The notes beneath the pieces were generated by a model, which saw only the letters and a list, made by a program, of their open reading frames with translations, was not told where the DNA came from and did not search any database. 64,000 nucleotides of DNA from Dallia pectoralis (taxonomy: Eukaryota; Chordata; Actinopteri; Esociformes; Umbridae): assembly GCA_029465975.1 (NCBI GenBank), contig CM055728.1, positions 25,504,851 through 25,568,850 on the forward strand. Direction: 5' to 3'. Of this stretch, positions 28,581-38,514 are shown piece by piece; positions within the stretch are counted from its first letter, which is position 1, and every line of letters begins with the position of its first letter. The position numbers and the translations under genes were made by a program.

Positions 28581-29913
28581 CGTTCAGAAGTTTGGGGTCA
28601 CTTAAATGTGTCCTTGTTTTTTAAAGAAAAGCAAATATTTGTCCTTCAAAATAACAGAATTGAATTGATCAGAAATTCAGTAAAGGACAGAAATAAAGCA
28701 CTTTCTTCTGAATCATCGGTCTATTTTTGTTCATGTACGAAATTGACAAGATACTGAAGATCCCAAACAACACTGTGTACAACTCCCTTCAAAGTACAAC
28801 GCAAACCGAATAAAAAAACGAATAAAAGAAGCAGTGTGGAGGCCCCTAAACCGAGCAATAGAAAAAAATAGAGAGTGACTAGTTTGAGAAACAGTCGCCT
28901 CACAGGTCCTCAACTGGCAGCTTCATTAAATGGTAGCTGCAAAACACCAGTCTCAACAACAATAGTAAAGAGGCATCTCCGGAATTCTGGCCTTTAGGAA
29001 GAGTTGTAAAGAAAAAGCCACATCTCAGACACGTCAATAAAAAGAAAAGATTGAGATGGTCAAAAGAACACAGACACTGGACTGAGGATGATTGTAAAAA
29101 AGTGTTATGCACAGACCAATCTAAGTTCGAGGTATTTGGATCACAAAGATGAACCATCGTAAGACGCAGATGGAATGAAAAAGTGCTGGAGGCGTGCCTA
29201 ATGCCATCTGTCAGGCATGGTGGAGGCAGAGTGATGGTCTGGGGGTGGTAGTGAAGAGGGAGATTTGTACAGCGGAAATGCTAGCGCTCCATGATGTAAA
29301 TCCATGCCATAAACTGAAGACAGCACTCGATTGGAACCAAGTTACAACAGGACAATGACCCAAAGCACAGCTGCAAACTATTAAAAAAACAATTTAGGAA
29401 AGAATCTGTCAGATGTTATTCTGTCTATTAATAATCAAACGTGTGGGAGGTGCTTTCGGAAGCATGAGGTAAAATCTCTTCCGATTACCTCAAAAAAATT
29501 GCAAACTAGAATGCCAAAGGTCTGCAAGGCTGTAATTGCTGGAAACAGAACTTTGCTGAAAGCAAAATATGAAGGACACATTTATAATTTGTCATTGTGT
29601 CGATCTCATATATATGTTGCTATATTTCCTATTCTAACTAATTACATTTAAAGAAAATATGTTTTCATGAAAAACAAGGACACATTTAGGTGTCTTTTGC
29701 AAGTGATGTAAATGAAAGCTTTCTCAGTGTCAGTAATATCTGTCTGTCGCTATAGGTGCTATTTTTGGTGATCATAAAGCCAGTATTTGGAGAATGTTAA
29801 TTTATTTTTCATTTTCCAGAGGAGGATGTTCCGACAAAGTAAATTGAGAAACACATCATTGACAGCCTGACTAAAAGGAAAACAAGCACTTGGTGACCCA
29901 GAACTTTTGAACG
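28581..29913 (+). mobile_element. Degenerate Tc1-like DNA transposon
   Basis: The left terminus reads CGTTCAGAAGTTTGGGGTCA then CTTAAATGTGTCCTTG. The right end at 29880-29913 is its inverted counterpart (TGACCCAGAACTTTTGAACG on plus). Between them is a broken plus-strand transposase with recognisable blocks: DQSKFEVFGSQR near 29118, a diverged HGGG-VMVWG near 29216, and QQDNDPKHS near 29346. In Tc1 elements these surround the DD(E) catalytic residues. The opposite-strand frames at 28721-29157 are shadows. A second, truncated right-terminus copy (AAAACAAGGACACATTTAGG) lies at 29671-29690, about 190 bases inside the outer one, so the 3' end was duplicated or interrupted. Confidence 0.85.
28730..29570 (+). 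pseudogene. Tc1-like transposase pseudogene
   Basis: Frameshifts and stops break the frame. Conserved blocks appear in order: RLRWSKEHRHWT, DQSKFEVFGSQR, RRRWNEKVLEACLMPS, the HGGG-VMVWG block and QQDNDPKHS. Borders are approximate. The gene cannot encode an active transposase as it stands. Confidence 0.75.
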
Positions 29914-31255
29914 ATTTGGAACTTGATAACCTGCAGCAGATGACAGGTTAGAAACTCATCGTAGCGGACATTTTGTCGGCTTACCCTCAACCATGACAAA
30001 TAGGCGATCAATTTAAATGAGTCCTGTGCAGCTAAATGAGCCAAGAACATGCATAACATATTTACATGGTTGATATTCAACAATGATCCTTATGCACACT
30101 GACTCTGTCGAACCTCATCCAGCTCTGTTGTACTTCGGTTTAGGTTTATACAACATCCATAATCCTCTAGCTGTCACTAACTTGCCATGCCCTATAATCT
30201 GTCATACTTGAGCTGTCAAAACCATGGAACCATATAGCATACTGTATATAGCATGCGCATTCACATCAAGTACAGCATGTGTTTTATTACTTAAAAATGC
30301 ACAATTTGGTCAGTCATAAAATCTATTAAGCACAATAATTCTGAACCGCATTTAGATAATTCCCATCAGTATGGAACATGAAACATTTTAAATTTCGACG
30401 GTGGAAATATACCCCGTAAAAATTGCCTAGGTTAGTACAGAACAGTCCAGTATCCATATGATATATTTACAAGTCTTCTATGTCTAGATGCTGATAGGGA
30501 AGGAGGAGCTGTTAGTAATTACCATTTAATGGTTGAGCTTACCGTTGATCTTTAATTGAAATAGAAATCAACGAAAAAAACCACGATCCCTTAAAATGAC
30601 TAAATAAAAAGGGTAAGATGTAACTAATAGAGACATGGAGACACCTTCTGGAGTGTTCCTGCAGTTACAACGGTATTGAGTAGATCTCAGACACTGCCTA
30701 ACCGCGGCTCACCATCTTAGAAAGATCTAACAAGAAATATGTCCCTGCTTCACACAGCTAATTATTTAAAGTGCAGAGATTGAGGAGAGATAATAAGAGC
30801 ATGAGCGGAGATAGAAAGACAGTGAGAAAGAACCAACACAAGGCCATCTGGGAAATAAGGCAAGTGATCTCCAAATTTAATGCGTTCCTCTGAGCCAAGG
30901 TTTAACATAAAGCCAAGCATGTGTGTGTGTTTCCGTGTTTTTTTGCTTGTGTGTGTGTGGTACTCTGAATGTTACCAGCAAAAGCCCAGGGGAACTTCTT
31001 AATTGAGGAATTCATCCTCCGGGTGTCTGCCACTACTTTAAAACCTACATGTGCGTAACCGATATTAGGTCATGCTGGTCACATTTTAGCACACGCTTTA
31101 ACAATGTCTATGCAGGATGCTGTGTGTGGATTGGATGCACTTCAGAGCGTACTTTATTCCAGCACATAATCACTATAAAAACAACGCTACAAAGACAATG
31201 AGAAAGGCGTTTAATTTTTTATACAAACCAGATCAAACATCTCAGGAGATACCTT
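29914..31255. other. Intergenic, nothing recognised; short GT runs near 30920-30960
   Basis: No exon or RNA gene is recognised between the Tc1-like element and the pfdn4 3' flank. Confidence 0.5.
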
Positions 31256-31490
31256 AAAATGTCTGTGTTCCTCATTCAACCTGACAGAGCTTGATAGGAT
31301 CTGCAGAATAGAATGGTCAAAACGACAGGGTTGCCTGGAAGACTGTAATCTTTCCATAATGTGCTTAAACAAAGTACTGACTGAAAGGGTGAAATATGCT
31401 GAATGTAATATTTCAGTTATTTGTACACTTGCAAACATTTCTAAAAGTTTGTTTTTGCTTGGTAATAAGATGAGGGGAACATTTACTTTA
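31256..31490 (+). mobile_element. Tc1-like transposon 3' end remnant
   Basis: Plus-strand text such as CAACCTGACAGAGCTTGATA and CAAAGTACTGA...AAGGGT, followed by GCAAACATTTCTAAAAG, matches by eye the 3' end of a common fish Tc1 family: transposase C-terminus, stop, then UTR. The rest of the element is absent. It lies about 450 bases past the pfdn4 stop codon, in opposite orientation to that gene. Confidence 0.75.
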
Positions 31491-31614
31491 GGCTGTAACA
31501 AGAAAAATGTGGAAATAGTGGAGGGGTCTAGTTCTTCTGAAATGCAGTGCATATCATTTGGCTGTGTGAGTCTATCATAAGTGACTAAGACCCAGTGACA
31601 AAGTAAATACATTA

Positions 31615-31620
31615 TTTAAT
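31615..31620 (-). terminator. Candidate pfdn4 poly(A) signal ATTAAA
   Basis: On the minus strand ATTAAA lies about 315 bases after the pfdn4 stop. It is the common variant hexamer. No canonical AATAAA was found closer, but cleavage could occur elsewhere. Confidence 0.35.
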
Positions 31621-31935
31621 GAACAGTCCTCACAAAATAAAGTGGATACACTCACTGTCCGTCTTACAAAACAAAACCATACAACCAAGTAAACCTCTGC
31701 AGCTCATTAGCTGAACAAACGGTGTAGATGCAGAGAATAGAATAGACGTTGGTTTGAAAAGCTTCCTGTATACTCATGTGAACAGCATCAGTCCATATGT
31801 AGAATCGTGTTTCCTGGTTCCAGAACCGTTTTTGGCAACTTATAATTGTAAACAGCTATAATCATTGATTTGCATTTATGCCTAACAGCACAAACAGATC
31901 TGGGACCAGGTTCAGCTCTGCATATTACTACACAC

Positions 31936-32067
31936 TCAGCTTTCATCAGCTTCCAAGTTGATGTTGTTCCCAAACTTGGCGTAGAGCTGTACTTTTAGAT
32001 CACCCAACACCCGCTGTATCGCCGACACTTTTCCTTCAAGTTCCTTGACCTCCAACTCTAGTTGTTC
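31936..32067 (-). CDS. pfdn4: pfdn4 coding exon 4 (last)
   Basis: Acceptor GGTCATAG lies at the right edge; the exon codes 43 residues (EQLELEVKELEGKVSAI...) and the stop TGA at 31936-31938. It carries the C-terminal coiled-coil helix that pairs with the N-terminal helix across the beta hairpin in prefoldin subunits. Confidence 0.96.
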   Translation of the reverse strand, partial: EQLELEVKELEGKVSAIQRVLGDLKVQLYAKFGNNINLEADES

Positions 32068-35000
32068 CTATGACCAAAAACAATACACGTTAAACATACC
32101 ATTTATACAAAGGCCTGTTATGGTAGCACAGTAATAAATATATCACACTGGTCACTGAAAATACACTTCCTTCGCCAGTCATTTAATTCATTTCAGTTTT
32201 CTGCAGCCAACGGTTGGGAAATATAGCAGAAAACATACACTTGTGTGCTGCAGAATGGAGTGATATCCTTCCTTAAGCTTTTCTTTTAATTGGCTAGTTT
32301 AGAATAGCATAATCTTTACACTTTCTGCCTAGAAGGCCAGCCTCCTGGAGCCGCTTCTTCCCAGTTGACTTTGAGTTTGGGGTTTTGTGGGTACAATTAA
32401 AAAATACCTTGGATTAGCAAACACAACGTGCTATTGGAACACAGGAGTGATGGCTGCTGATAAATGGGCCCATGTTGATATTCCTTTAAAAATCTGCTGT
32501 TTCCAGCAAGAAAAGTAATTTACTACATTAACTATGTCTATACTGTATTTCTGATCAACTTGATGTTATTTTAATAGACCAAAATGTGCTTGATGTTCTG
32601 TCTTGGTAACTGACAGTCTCCGACTGGGAATGTTATCACCAACCTGTAACTATACCGAAATGAAATAGCTACATGCCTCAAAATGCCCATCTCCAATACT
32701 AAAGCAATATCTGATACGATTAAATCAACTGAAGCCAGAATAATCCTGTCTGGAATGGAAGGCAAGTGAACTTTGCCCCCACGCAGTGCAGAGGATGGTT
32801 CAAGTGGTAACACATTCCCATGGATGACAGTTTAATAATTACAGAGGATGGTTCAAGTGGTAACACATTCTCCATGGATGACAGTTTAATAATTACAGAG
32901 GATGGTTCAAGTGGTAACACATTCCCATGGATGACAGTTTAATAATTACAGAGGATGGTTCAAGTGGTAACACATTCCCATGGATGACAGTTTAATAATT
33001 ACAGAGGATGGTTCAAGTGGTAACACATTCCCATGGATGACAGTTCAATAATTACAGAGGATGGTTCAAGTGGTAACACATTCCCATGGATGACAGTTTA
33101 ATAATTACAGAGGATGGTTCAAGTGGTAACACATTCCCATGGATGACAGTTTAATAATTACAGAGGATGGTCAACAAATGTCAAAAACTAAAAATAGATG
33201 ACACCCACATGCCAACAAGCTATTTAGATGTCTTGTGAGAACCTCTACTGTCATTAAGACATGCACATTAGAGCCTGGATATTACAAAATTGGGACTTCG
33301 CTTATACTGGGTAACTGGGTTCTATAATTAGATGAGACATGAATAGAGCGTTTAGGACACCAACACCAAGCATGGGTTAAGCTGAAAGGGGGGAGGGCCC
33401 TGCAGAAGGTGACATACTTCCCTTACTCTACATAGATTATATGGCAGTGTACGATAATGGCTCCAAAAGGCCCAGAGAACTTTAGGATATATGTTATGCT
33501 AGATTCAAACAAATACTCCAGAACCATCTGCACTCGCCAAGAGGCTAAAACTGGGTACGGTTTGGGTCTGGAATACATGTTATGCTAGATTCAAACAAAT
33601 ACTACAGAACCATCTGCCCTCGCCAAGAGGCTAAAACTGGGTACGGGTTGGGTCTGGAATACATGTTATGCTAGATTCAAACAAATACTACAGAACCATC
33701 TGCCCTCGCCAAGAGGCTAAAACTGGGTACTGGTTGGGTTTTTCAACTGGACATGGATCCAAGGTACTCCACTGTATCCACACATAATTGGCTCACTGAC
33801 CTCAACATCAATTGTTTTCCAATGGTCATCTCAATCCCCTGACATAAAACCTTCTGAAAACCTGTGGGGTGAACTGAGGAGGAGCAAGAGGAGCAAGGTC
33901 TCGGAAGAACCTGGAAATCTATAATTTAAGGGTATAAGGAATCTGGAAATCTATAATTTAAGGGTATAAGGAATCTGGAAATCTATAATTTAAGGGTATA
34001 AGGAATCTGAAAATCTATAATTTAAGGGTATAAGGAATCTGAAAATCTATAATTTAATGGTATAAGGAATCTGGAAATCTATAATTTAATGGTATAAGGA
34101 ATCTGGAAATCTATAATTTAATGGTATAAGGAATCTGGAAATCTATAATTTAATGGTATAAGGAATCTGGAAATCTATAATTTAATGGTATAAGGAATCT
34201 GGAAATCTATAATTTAAGGGTAAAACAAAAACAAGCAGTTGGTAGGGATATTATATGACAAATACCTTTGCAGCCTCCAGCATCTCTTGGGTCTCTTCTT
34301 GAGTGTGACTGATGAAAACATCTCCAATCTGATATGGCACAAGTAGAGAGTCATCCTCTGCCATCATCAGGTCGTCACTGGCATCCTGCAGATTCTGGAG
34401 AGATTTCTGGGAAGATAAATCACATTGATGGCTATAGTTAAACTAATATAATTGTAGTGCACCACGTATCAGTTTGACCACTAATTAATTAACTTGCAGA
34501 GCAGTGTATATGTCATGTGTTGGCATTAGGTATTGCTGTTTACAGTGATATCCCATCACTGTAATGTTCTTTAGGAGCTTTTCAGGCATCCCTGTGGAGG
34601 TTGGGGGCATTGAACCCGAGTGGGCAATGTTCAAAGCTTCTATTGCTGAAGCTGCGGCGGTGAGCTGTGGTCTCAAGGTCCTAGGTGCCTCAAGGGGTGG
34701 TAACCCTAGAACACCGTGGTGGACCACAGTGGTCAGGGAAGCTGTCCGACTGAAGAAGGAGGCCTTCAGGGATATGCGAACCCTGGGGACTCCGGAGGCA
34801 GTTGCAGGGTACCGACAGGCCCGAAGGGCTGCAGCCGCTGCCGTGTCAGAGGCAAAGCAGCGGGTGTGGGAGAAGTTTGGAGAAGCTATGGAGAAGGACT
34901 TTCGGTCGGCACCAAAATGCTTCTGGAAAACCGTTCGGCACCTCAGAAGGGGAAAACGGGGAACCATCCAAGCTGTGTACAGTAAGGATGGGACACTGTT

Positions 35001-37765
35001 GACCTCAACTGATGATGTGATCGGGCGCTGGAAAGAGCATTTTGAGGAGCTCCTGAATCCGACCTACACGCCCTCTAGTACAGAGCCAGAGCTGGAGGCT
35101 GATGGAGGGTCATCGTCAGTTTCCCTGGGGGAAGTCGCTGAGGTAGTCAAACAACTCCACAGTGGCAAAGCCCCAGGGACTGATGAGATTCGTCCAGAAA
35201 TGCTAAAAGCTTTGGGTGGGGAAGGGCTGTCTTGGTTGACACGCCTCTTCAACATTGCATGGAAGTCTGGGACAGTGCCAGAGGAGTGGCAGACCGGGGT
35301 GGTGGTTCCCCTCTTTAAAAAGGGGGACCAGAGAGTGTGTGCCAATTACAGAGGTATCACACTCCTCAGCCTCCCTGGTAAAGTGTACTCCAAAGTGCTG
35401 GAAAGGAGGGTTCGGCCAATAGTCGAACCTCAGATTGAAGAGGAACAATGCGGTTTTCGTCCTGGCCGGGAACCACGGACCAGCTCTTTACTCTCGCAAG
35501 GATCCTGGAGGGGGCCTGGGAGTATGCCCATCCAGTCTACATGTGTTTTGTGGATCTGGAGAAGGCGTATGACCGGGTACCCCGGGATCTTTTGTGGGAG
35601 GTGCTGCGGGAGTATGGGGTGAGGGGGTCTCTTCTCAGGGCCATCCAATCTCTGTACGCTCAAAGCATGAGCTGTGTCCGTGTCCTCGGCAGTAAGTCGG
35701 ATTCGTTCCAGGTGGGGGTTGGCCTCCGCCAGGGCTCCGCTTTGTCACCAATCCTGTTTGTAATATTCATGAACAGGATATCAAGGCGTAGTCATGGGGG
35801 GGAGGGGTTCCCGTTCGGTGGGCTGATGGTCACATCAATGCTTTTTGCGGATGATGTGGTCCTGATGGCCTCATCGGTCGGTGACCTTCAGCACTCACTG
35901 GATCGGTTCGCAGCCGAGTGTGAAGCGGCTGGGATGAGGGTTAGCACCTCTAAATCTGAGGCCATGACTCTCAGCAGGAAACCGGTGGAGTGCCTACTCC
36001 GGGTAGGGAATGAGTCCTTACTCCAAGTGAAGGAGTTCAAGTACCTCGGGGTCTTGTTCGCGAGTGAGGGAACAATGGAGTGGGAGATTGGTCGGAGGAT
36101 CGGAGCAGCGGGGGCGGTGTTGCATTCGCTTCACCGCACCGTTGTGACGAAGAGAGCTGAGCCGAAAGGCAAAGCTCTCGATCTACCGGTCAATCTTTGT
36201 TCCTACCCTCACCTATGGTCATGAAAGCTGGGTCATGACCGAAAGAACGAGATCGCGGGTACAAGCGGCCGAAATGGGTTTTCTCAGAAAGGTGGCTGGC
36301 CTCTCCCTTAGGGATAGGGTGAGAGGCTCAGTCATCCGAGAGGAACTCGGAGTAGAGCCGCTGCTCCTTTGCATAGAAAGGAGCCAGTTGAGGTGGTTCG
36401 GGCATCTTGTACGAATGCCACCTGGGCGCCTCCCTAGAGAGGTGTTCCAGGCACGTCCAGCTGGGAGGAGACCTCGGGGAAGACCCAGGACTAGGTGGAG
36501 AGATTATATCTCCACACTGGCCTGGGAACGCCTCGGGATTCCCCAGTCAGAGCTGGCTAATGTTGCCCGGGAAAGGGAAGTTTGGGGGCCCCTGCTAGAG
36601 CTGCTACCCCCGCGACCCGACCCCGGATAAGCGGTTGAAGATGAGTGAGTGATGAGTGAGTGTAATGTTCTTAACAACAATCCCCATAATAAACAAAATA
36701 TGCAGTGAAAAAACAAACAAAAAAACAGTGGATTCAAACCAGCAAGATAGGAGGACCGTCAGCATATCAGAGTAACCTGACATGTAAATAGAGCAGTATG
36801 ATTGGAGGCGATGTGTCTGTGACCAATGAGAGGTGCATCATGGCTGAGCTAATTGGTGACAACATGATGTAGTTTATGAGAATAATATGAAGACAAAATG
36901 ATCTATACAACAAAAGTCTACACTGATATTCTTAATCATTACAACTTACCTTTTTTGCCTCTATTTCATCTTTGAATTCGGTCATTCGATTTGTGTTTCT
37001 AGCAAATGTATTGATCTTCTTCTGGTCTTCAAATGTGACATTGACATCTTCAACTGCCTTTGAGAGAGAGGACAATATATATTGTTCAACATAATTCGTA
37101 TATCGCTATTTCTAACTGTCCATTATCAATATTGACTACTTGTTACAGTATTGAGTTGAGTGCATACATTTTCAGTTTTTTTTGCAGACGCTGAAATACA
37201 CCATTTACCATTTAAATACCTCACACGTTTATTGACGTTACAACTCAAGGAATGTTCAAGAACGTCACAAAGTTTTGGGGAGCGGTTCATTCAGTACAAA
37301 ACGTTCCGCAACGTAGCTAGGCTAGAAAACGTTTAACCTGCATGTCACTTGGCCACTTCACTTTAACGCATTACCAATCAAATAAGGAGATGAATAGATA
37401 CGGCTTTGAAATGACACGTATCGTTAAACGTACACCATAGCAAAACATTTACTAAAGATATCGCATAGTTCAATATCAATTATTTGATAACCATCCGAGC
37501 CAATTGCACCAACATCACTTTAGCTGTTCGGCTAATGTCAGTTAGCATTGTGCTATACCGTTAAGGCTGCTCCCTATTACTGAATGGCTCTACACGCATG
37601 AGATCAAGAATGGCCATTTAATGAGCGGTAATGATCTGAATCATAGACCAAGATGGATAATATTAGCCAATCACTGAACGAATGACAGTTCAGATGTTAT
37701 GTAGATACGAGAATGCATTTCAATAGGTTTTAGCTTACAACTGTCTTCTTCATGGTAGCCGCCAT
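31936..37765 (-). CDS. pfdn4: Prefoldin subunit 4, four coding exons (gene span)
   Basis: Joining 37739-37765, 36950-37057, 34266-34406 and 31936-32067 on the minus strand gives 135 aa, against 134 in human PFDN4. The product is a beta-type subunit of the hexameric prefoldin co-chaperone, which passes unfolded actin and tubulin to the CCT chaperonin in the cytosol. Visible hallmarks are an N-terminal coiled coil (EDVNVTFEDQKKINTFARN), the central beta-hairpin region (VPYQIGDVFISHTQEETQEM), a C-terminal coiled coil, and the ending LYAKFGNNINLEADES. All exons join in phase 0 at GT-AG borders. Intron 2 carries a LINE; intron 3 carries a Tc1 remnant and three tandem arrays. The gene is head to head with bcas1, as expected from human 20q13.2 synteny. 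Confidence 0.97.
32791..33170. repeat. Minisatellite, 53-bp unit, 7 copies
   Basis: Units start at 32791, 32844, 32898, 32951, 33004, 33057 and 33110. Each contains GAGGATGGTTCAAGTGGTAA and later ATGGATGACAGTTTAATAAT. One copy carries an extra T (54 bp). Sequence identity between copies is very high. The array lies just left of the Tc1-like remnant and may belong to it, but I cannot match the unit to transposase. Confidence 0.94.
33490..33740. repeat. Tandem repeat, 86-bp unit, 3 copies, inside Tc1 remnant
   Basis: Copies start near 33491, 33577 and 33663 with ATGTTATGCTAGATTCAAAC. Each also contains CGCCAAGAGGCTAAAACTGG, which corresponds to the part of Tc1 transposase just before the catalytic QxDNDPKH-like block. 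The third copy runs straight into that block. The unit is therefore an internal triplication of transposase DNA. Confidence 0.88.
33905..34222. repeat. Minisatellite, 32-bp unit, about 10 copies, at Tc1 3' end
   Basis: The unit contains AAGGAATCTGGAAATCTATA and ATTTAAGGG or ATTTAATGG, with period 32 (for example 33966 and 33998). The first copy is continuous with the transposase C-terminal region after GELRRS (GAAGAACCTGGAAATCT), so it appears to have grown from transposon sequence. AAGGG-type copies lie at both edges and AATGG-type in the middle. Confidence 0.92.
34266..34406 (-). CDS. pfdn4: pfdn4 coding exon 3
   Basis: Acceptor CTTCCCAG and donor AAG|GTATTTG bound 47 codons, starting KSLQNLQDASDDLMMAEDD. 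The exon includes the VPYQIGDVFISH beta-hairpin segment that forms the prefoldin barrel. Phase is 0 at both ends. Confidence 0.96.
34560..34571. repeat. Target-site duplication, left copy (LINE)
   Basis: TGTAATGTTCTT at 34560-34571 is repeated exactly at 36661-36672, flanking the LINE insertion. Confidence 0.85.
34572..36630 (+). pseudogene. LINE reverse transcriptase, frameshifted
   Basis: Three consecutive frames (to about 35468, then to about 36155, then to 36630) form one RT ORF. RT blocks are visible: GKAPGTDEIRPEMLKAL, VVPLFKKGDQRVCANYRGI, CGFRPGR, FVDLEKAYDRVPR, GLRQGSALSPILF and the catalytic MLFADDVVLM. The C-terminal part includes ERTRSRVQAAEMGFLRKVAG and ends LLPPRPDPG. About 1 base is lost near 35470 (R-G-T-T-D-Q expected), and a further frameshift lies near 36155. 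The element cannot make active protein as it stands. Confidence 0.9.
34572..36660 (+). mobile_element. 5'-truncated RTE-like LINE in pfdn4 intron 2
   Basis: A 2.1-kb non-LTR retrotransposon is inserted antisense to pfdn4 and bounded by perfect 12-bp duplications. It starts directly inside the ORF, so the apurinic endonuclease part is lost (5' truncation by incomplete reverse transcription). It ends with CGACCCGACCCCGGATAAGC and a short GATGAGTG-type tail. The reverse transcriptase and C-terminal regions are well preserved. RTE/Expander-type affiliation is inferred from the protein and the short tandem tail; L2/Rex groups are not excluded. Confidence 0.92.
36661..36672. repeat. Target-site duplication, right copy (LINE)
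   Basis: TGTAATGTTCTT, identical to the left copy at 34560-34571, follows the GATGAGTG tail of the LINE. Confidence 0.85.
36950..37057 (-). CDS. pfdn4: pfdn4 coding exon 2
   Basis: Acceptor CTCTCAAAG and donor AAAAAG|GTAAGTTG bound exactly 36 codons (AVEDVNVTFEDQKKINTFAR...). It forms the N-terminal coiled-coil helix. Human PFDN4 shares the EDVNVTFEDQ-KIN-FARNT motif. Confidence 0.96.
37739..37765 (-). CDS. pfdn4: pfdn4 coding exon 1
   Basis: ATG at 37763-37765 reads MAATMKKTV and ends at donor GTT|GTAAGC. The MAATMKK start is the same as in human. Only nine residues are coded here. Confidence 0.95.
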
Positions 37766-37770
37766 CTTGG
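37759..37770 (-). promoter_or_regulatory. YY1-like element over the pfdn4 start codon
   Basis: On the minus strand CCAAGATGGCGG spans the start codon. It matches the YY1 core (AAGATGGCGGC) that is often found close to the transcription start of housekeeping genes. The 5' UTR is then probably very short. Binding is inferred, not shown. Confidence 0.6.
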
Positions 37771-38514
37771 CTTCTCTTCAGGAAAAGCCGGCTTCTTCTC
37801 TTCATACGATAGGTGAAGATGGGGATATCCAAGAACTCATTACCGCCACCATCTGCACACATTAGGAATGCTTTCCCCATTACATGTGGGTCTGTGAATG
37901 TGTGAATTATTTCCCTTTAAAATGGATCAGAAAAAGAAAAACGTTTATTATTAAAACATCTTGGTATCTTTTTATACACATAAATGTGGAATGTCTGTCA
38001 CTGGTCAATAGCACAGTCAACAGTTCCTTTAGTTTCAAAATAGAAGTTGTGCCTTTTTCGTGGTATTTATATATTGTCTATCAATTGAATTGGAATCAAG
38101 CTTATTACCAGCCAAAAACAAAGTCTCTATTAATGTATTAATGAATAGCTTTTACTATAAATTATATACATCATATGTAATACTTGATGCTTGATTATTG
38201 TTCAGAAAACTGTTCAAGCCATGTCAAGTGCAATGAAGAATGTTCATGGCTAGAGATCTTTGAGTTTTGCCACTAATCTTTTTGTTTATGGATATAACCA
38301 TGGTTCTTTAAGGGAGGGAATGAGTTAATAGTGGAGCACACACATATGTTTATATGTATACATGATATGAATTGCTTACACTGTGTTCATATGTCCTTCT
38401 CTGAAAACAATGTGACTGAAAGTGCACCACAGGTTCCTGGGAGCTACTATTGGTGTTAACACGTGTCAATAGATAAACTAAGCCAGTCATATACTGGGGT
38501 TATTTCTCTTTTCT
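37771..38514. other. Intergenic between pfdn4 and bcas1
   Basis: The pfdn4 promoter region is followed by AT-rich unique sequence. The 85-aa plus frame at 37884-38141 has no family signal. Confidence 0.5.

Larger units (their letters stand above)
33255..34225 (+). mobile_element. Degenerate Tc1-like element in pfdn4 intron 3
   Basis: Plus-strand blocks in transposase order are: AACTGGGTTCTATAATTAGATGAGAC (near 33312), the CACCAAGCATGGGTT block near 33365, a degenerate ATGATCCAAA-like block near 33742-33765 (here ACATGGATCCAAG), and near 33820-33880 a frame reading QWSSQSPDIKPSENLWGELR, the Tc1 C-terminal signature. The element is interrupted by two tandem arrays made of its own sequence. It lies antisense to pfdn4. 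Borders are approximate and no terminal repeats were identified. Confidence 0.75.
32068..34265 (-). other. pfdn4 intron 3, filled with repeats
   Basis: The 2.2-kb intron holds a 53-bp array (32791-33170), a Tc1-like remnant (about 33255-34225) and, inside that remnant, 86-bp and 32-bp arrays. The unique part at 32068-32790 shows nothing recognisable. Confidence 0.9.

Noticed and set aside
28721..29157. Minus-strand frames over the Tc1 element
   Set aside because: They are shadows of the degenerate plus-strand transposase.
34485..35663. Minus-strand frames over the LINE (160, 93, 81 and 77 aa)
   Set aside because: They are shadows of the plus-strand reverse transcriptase.
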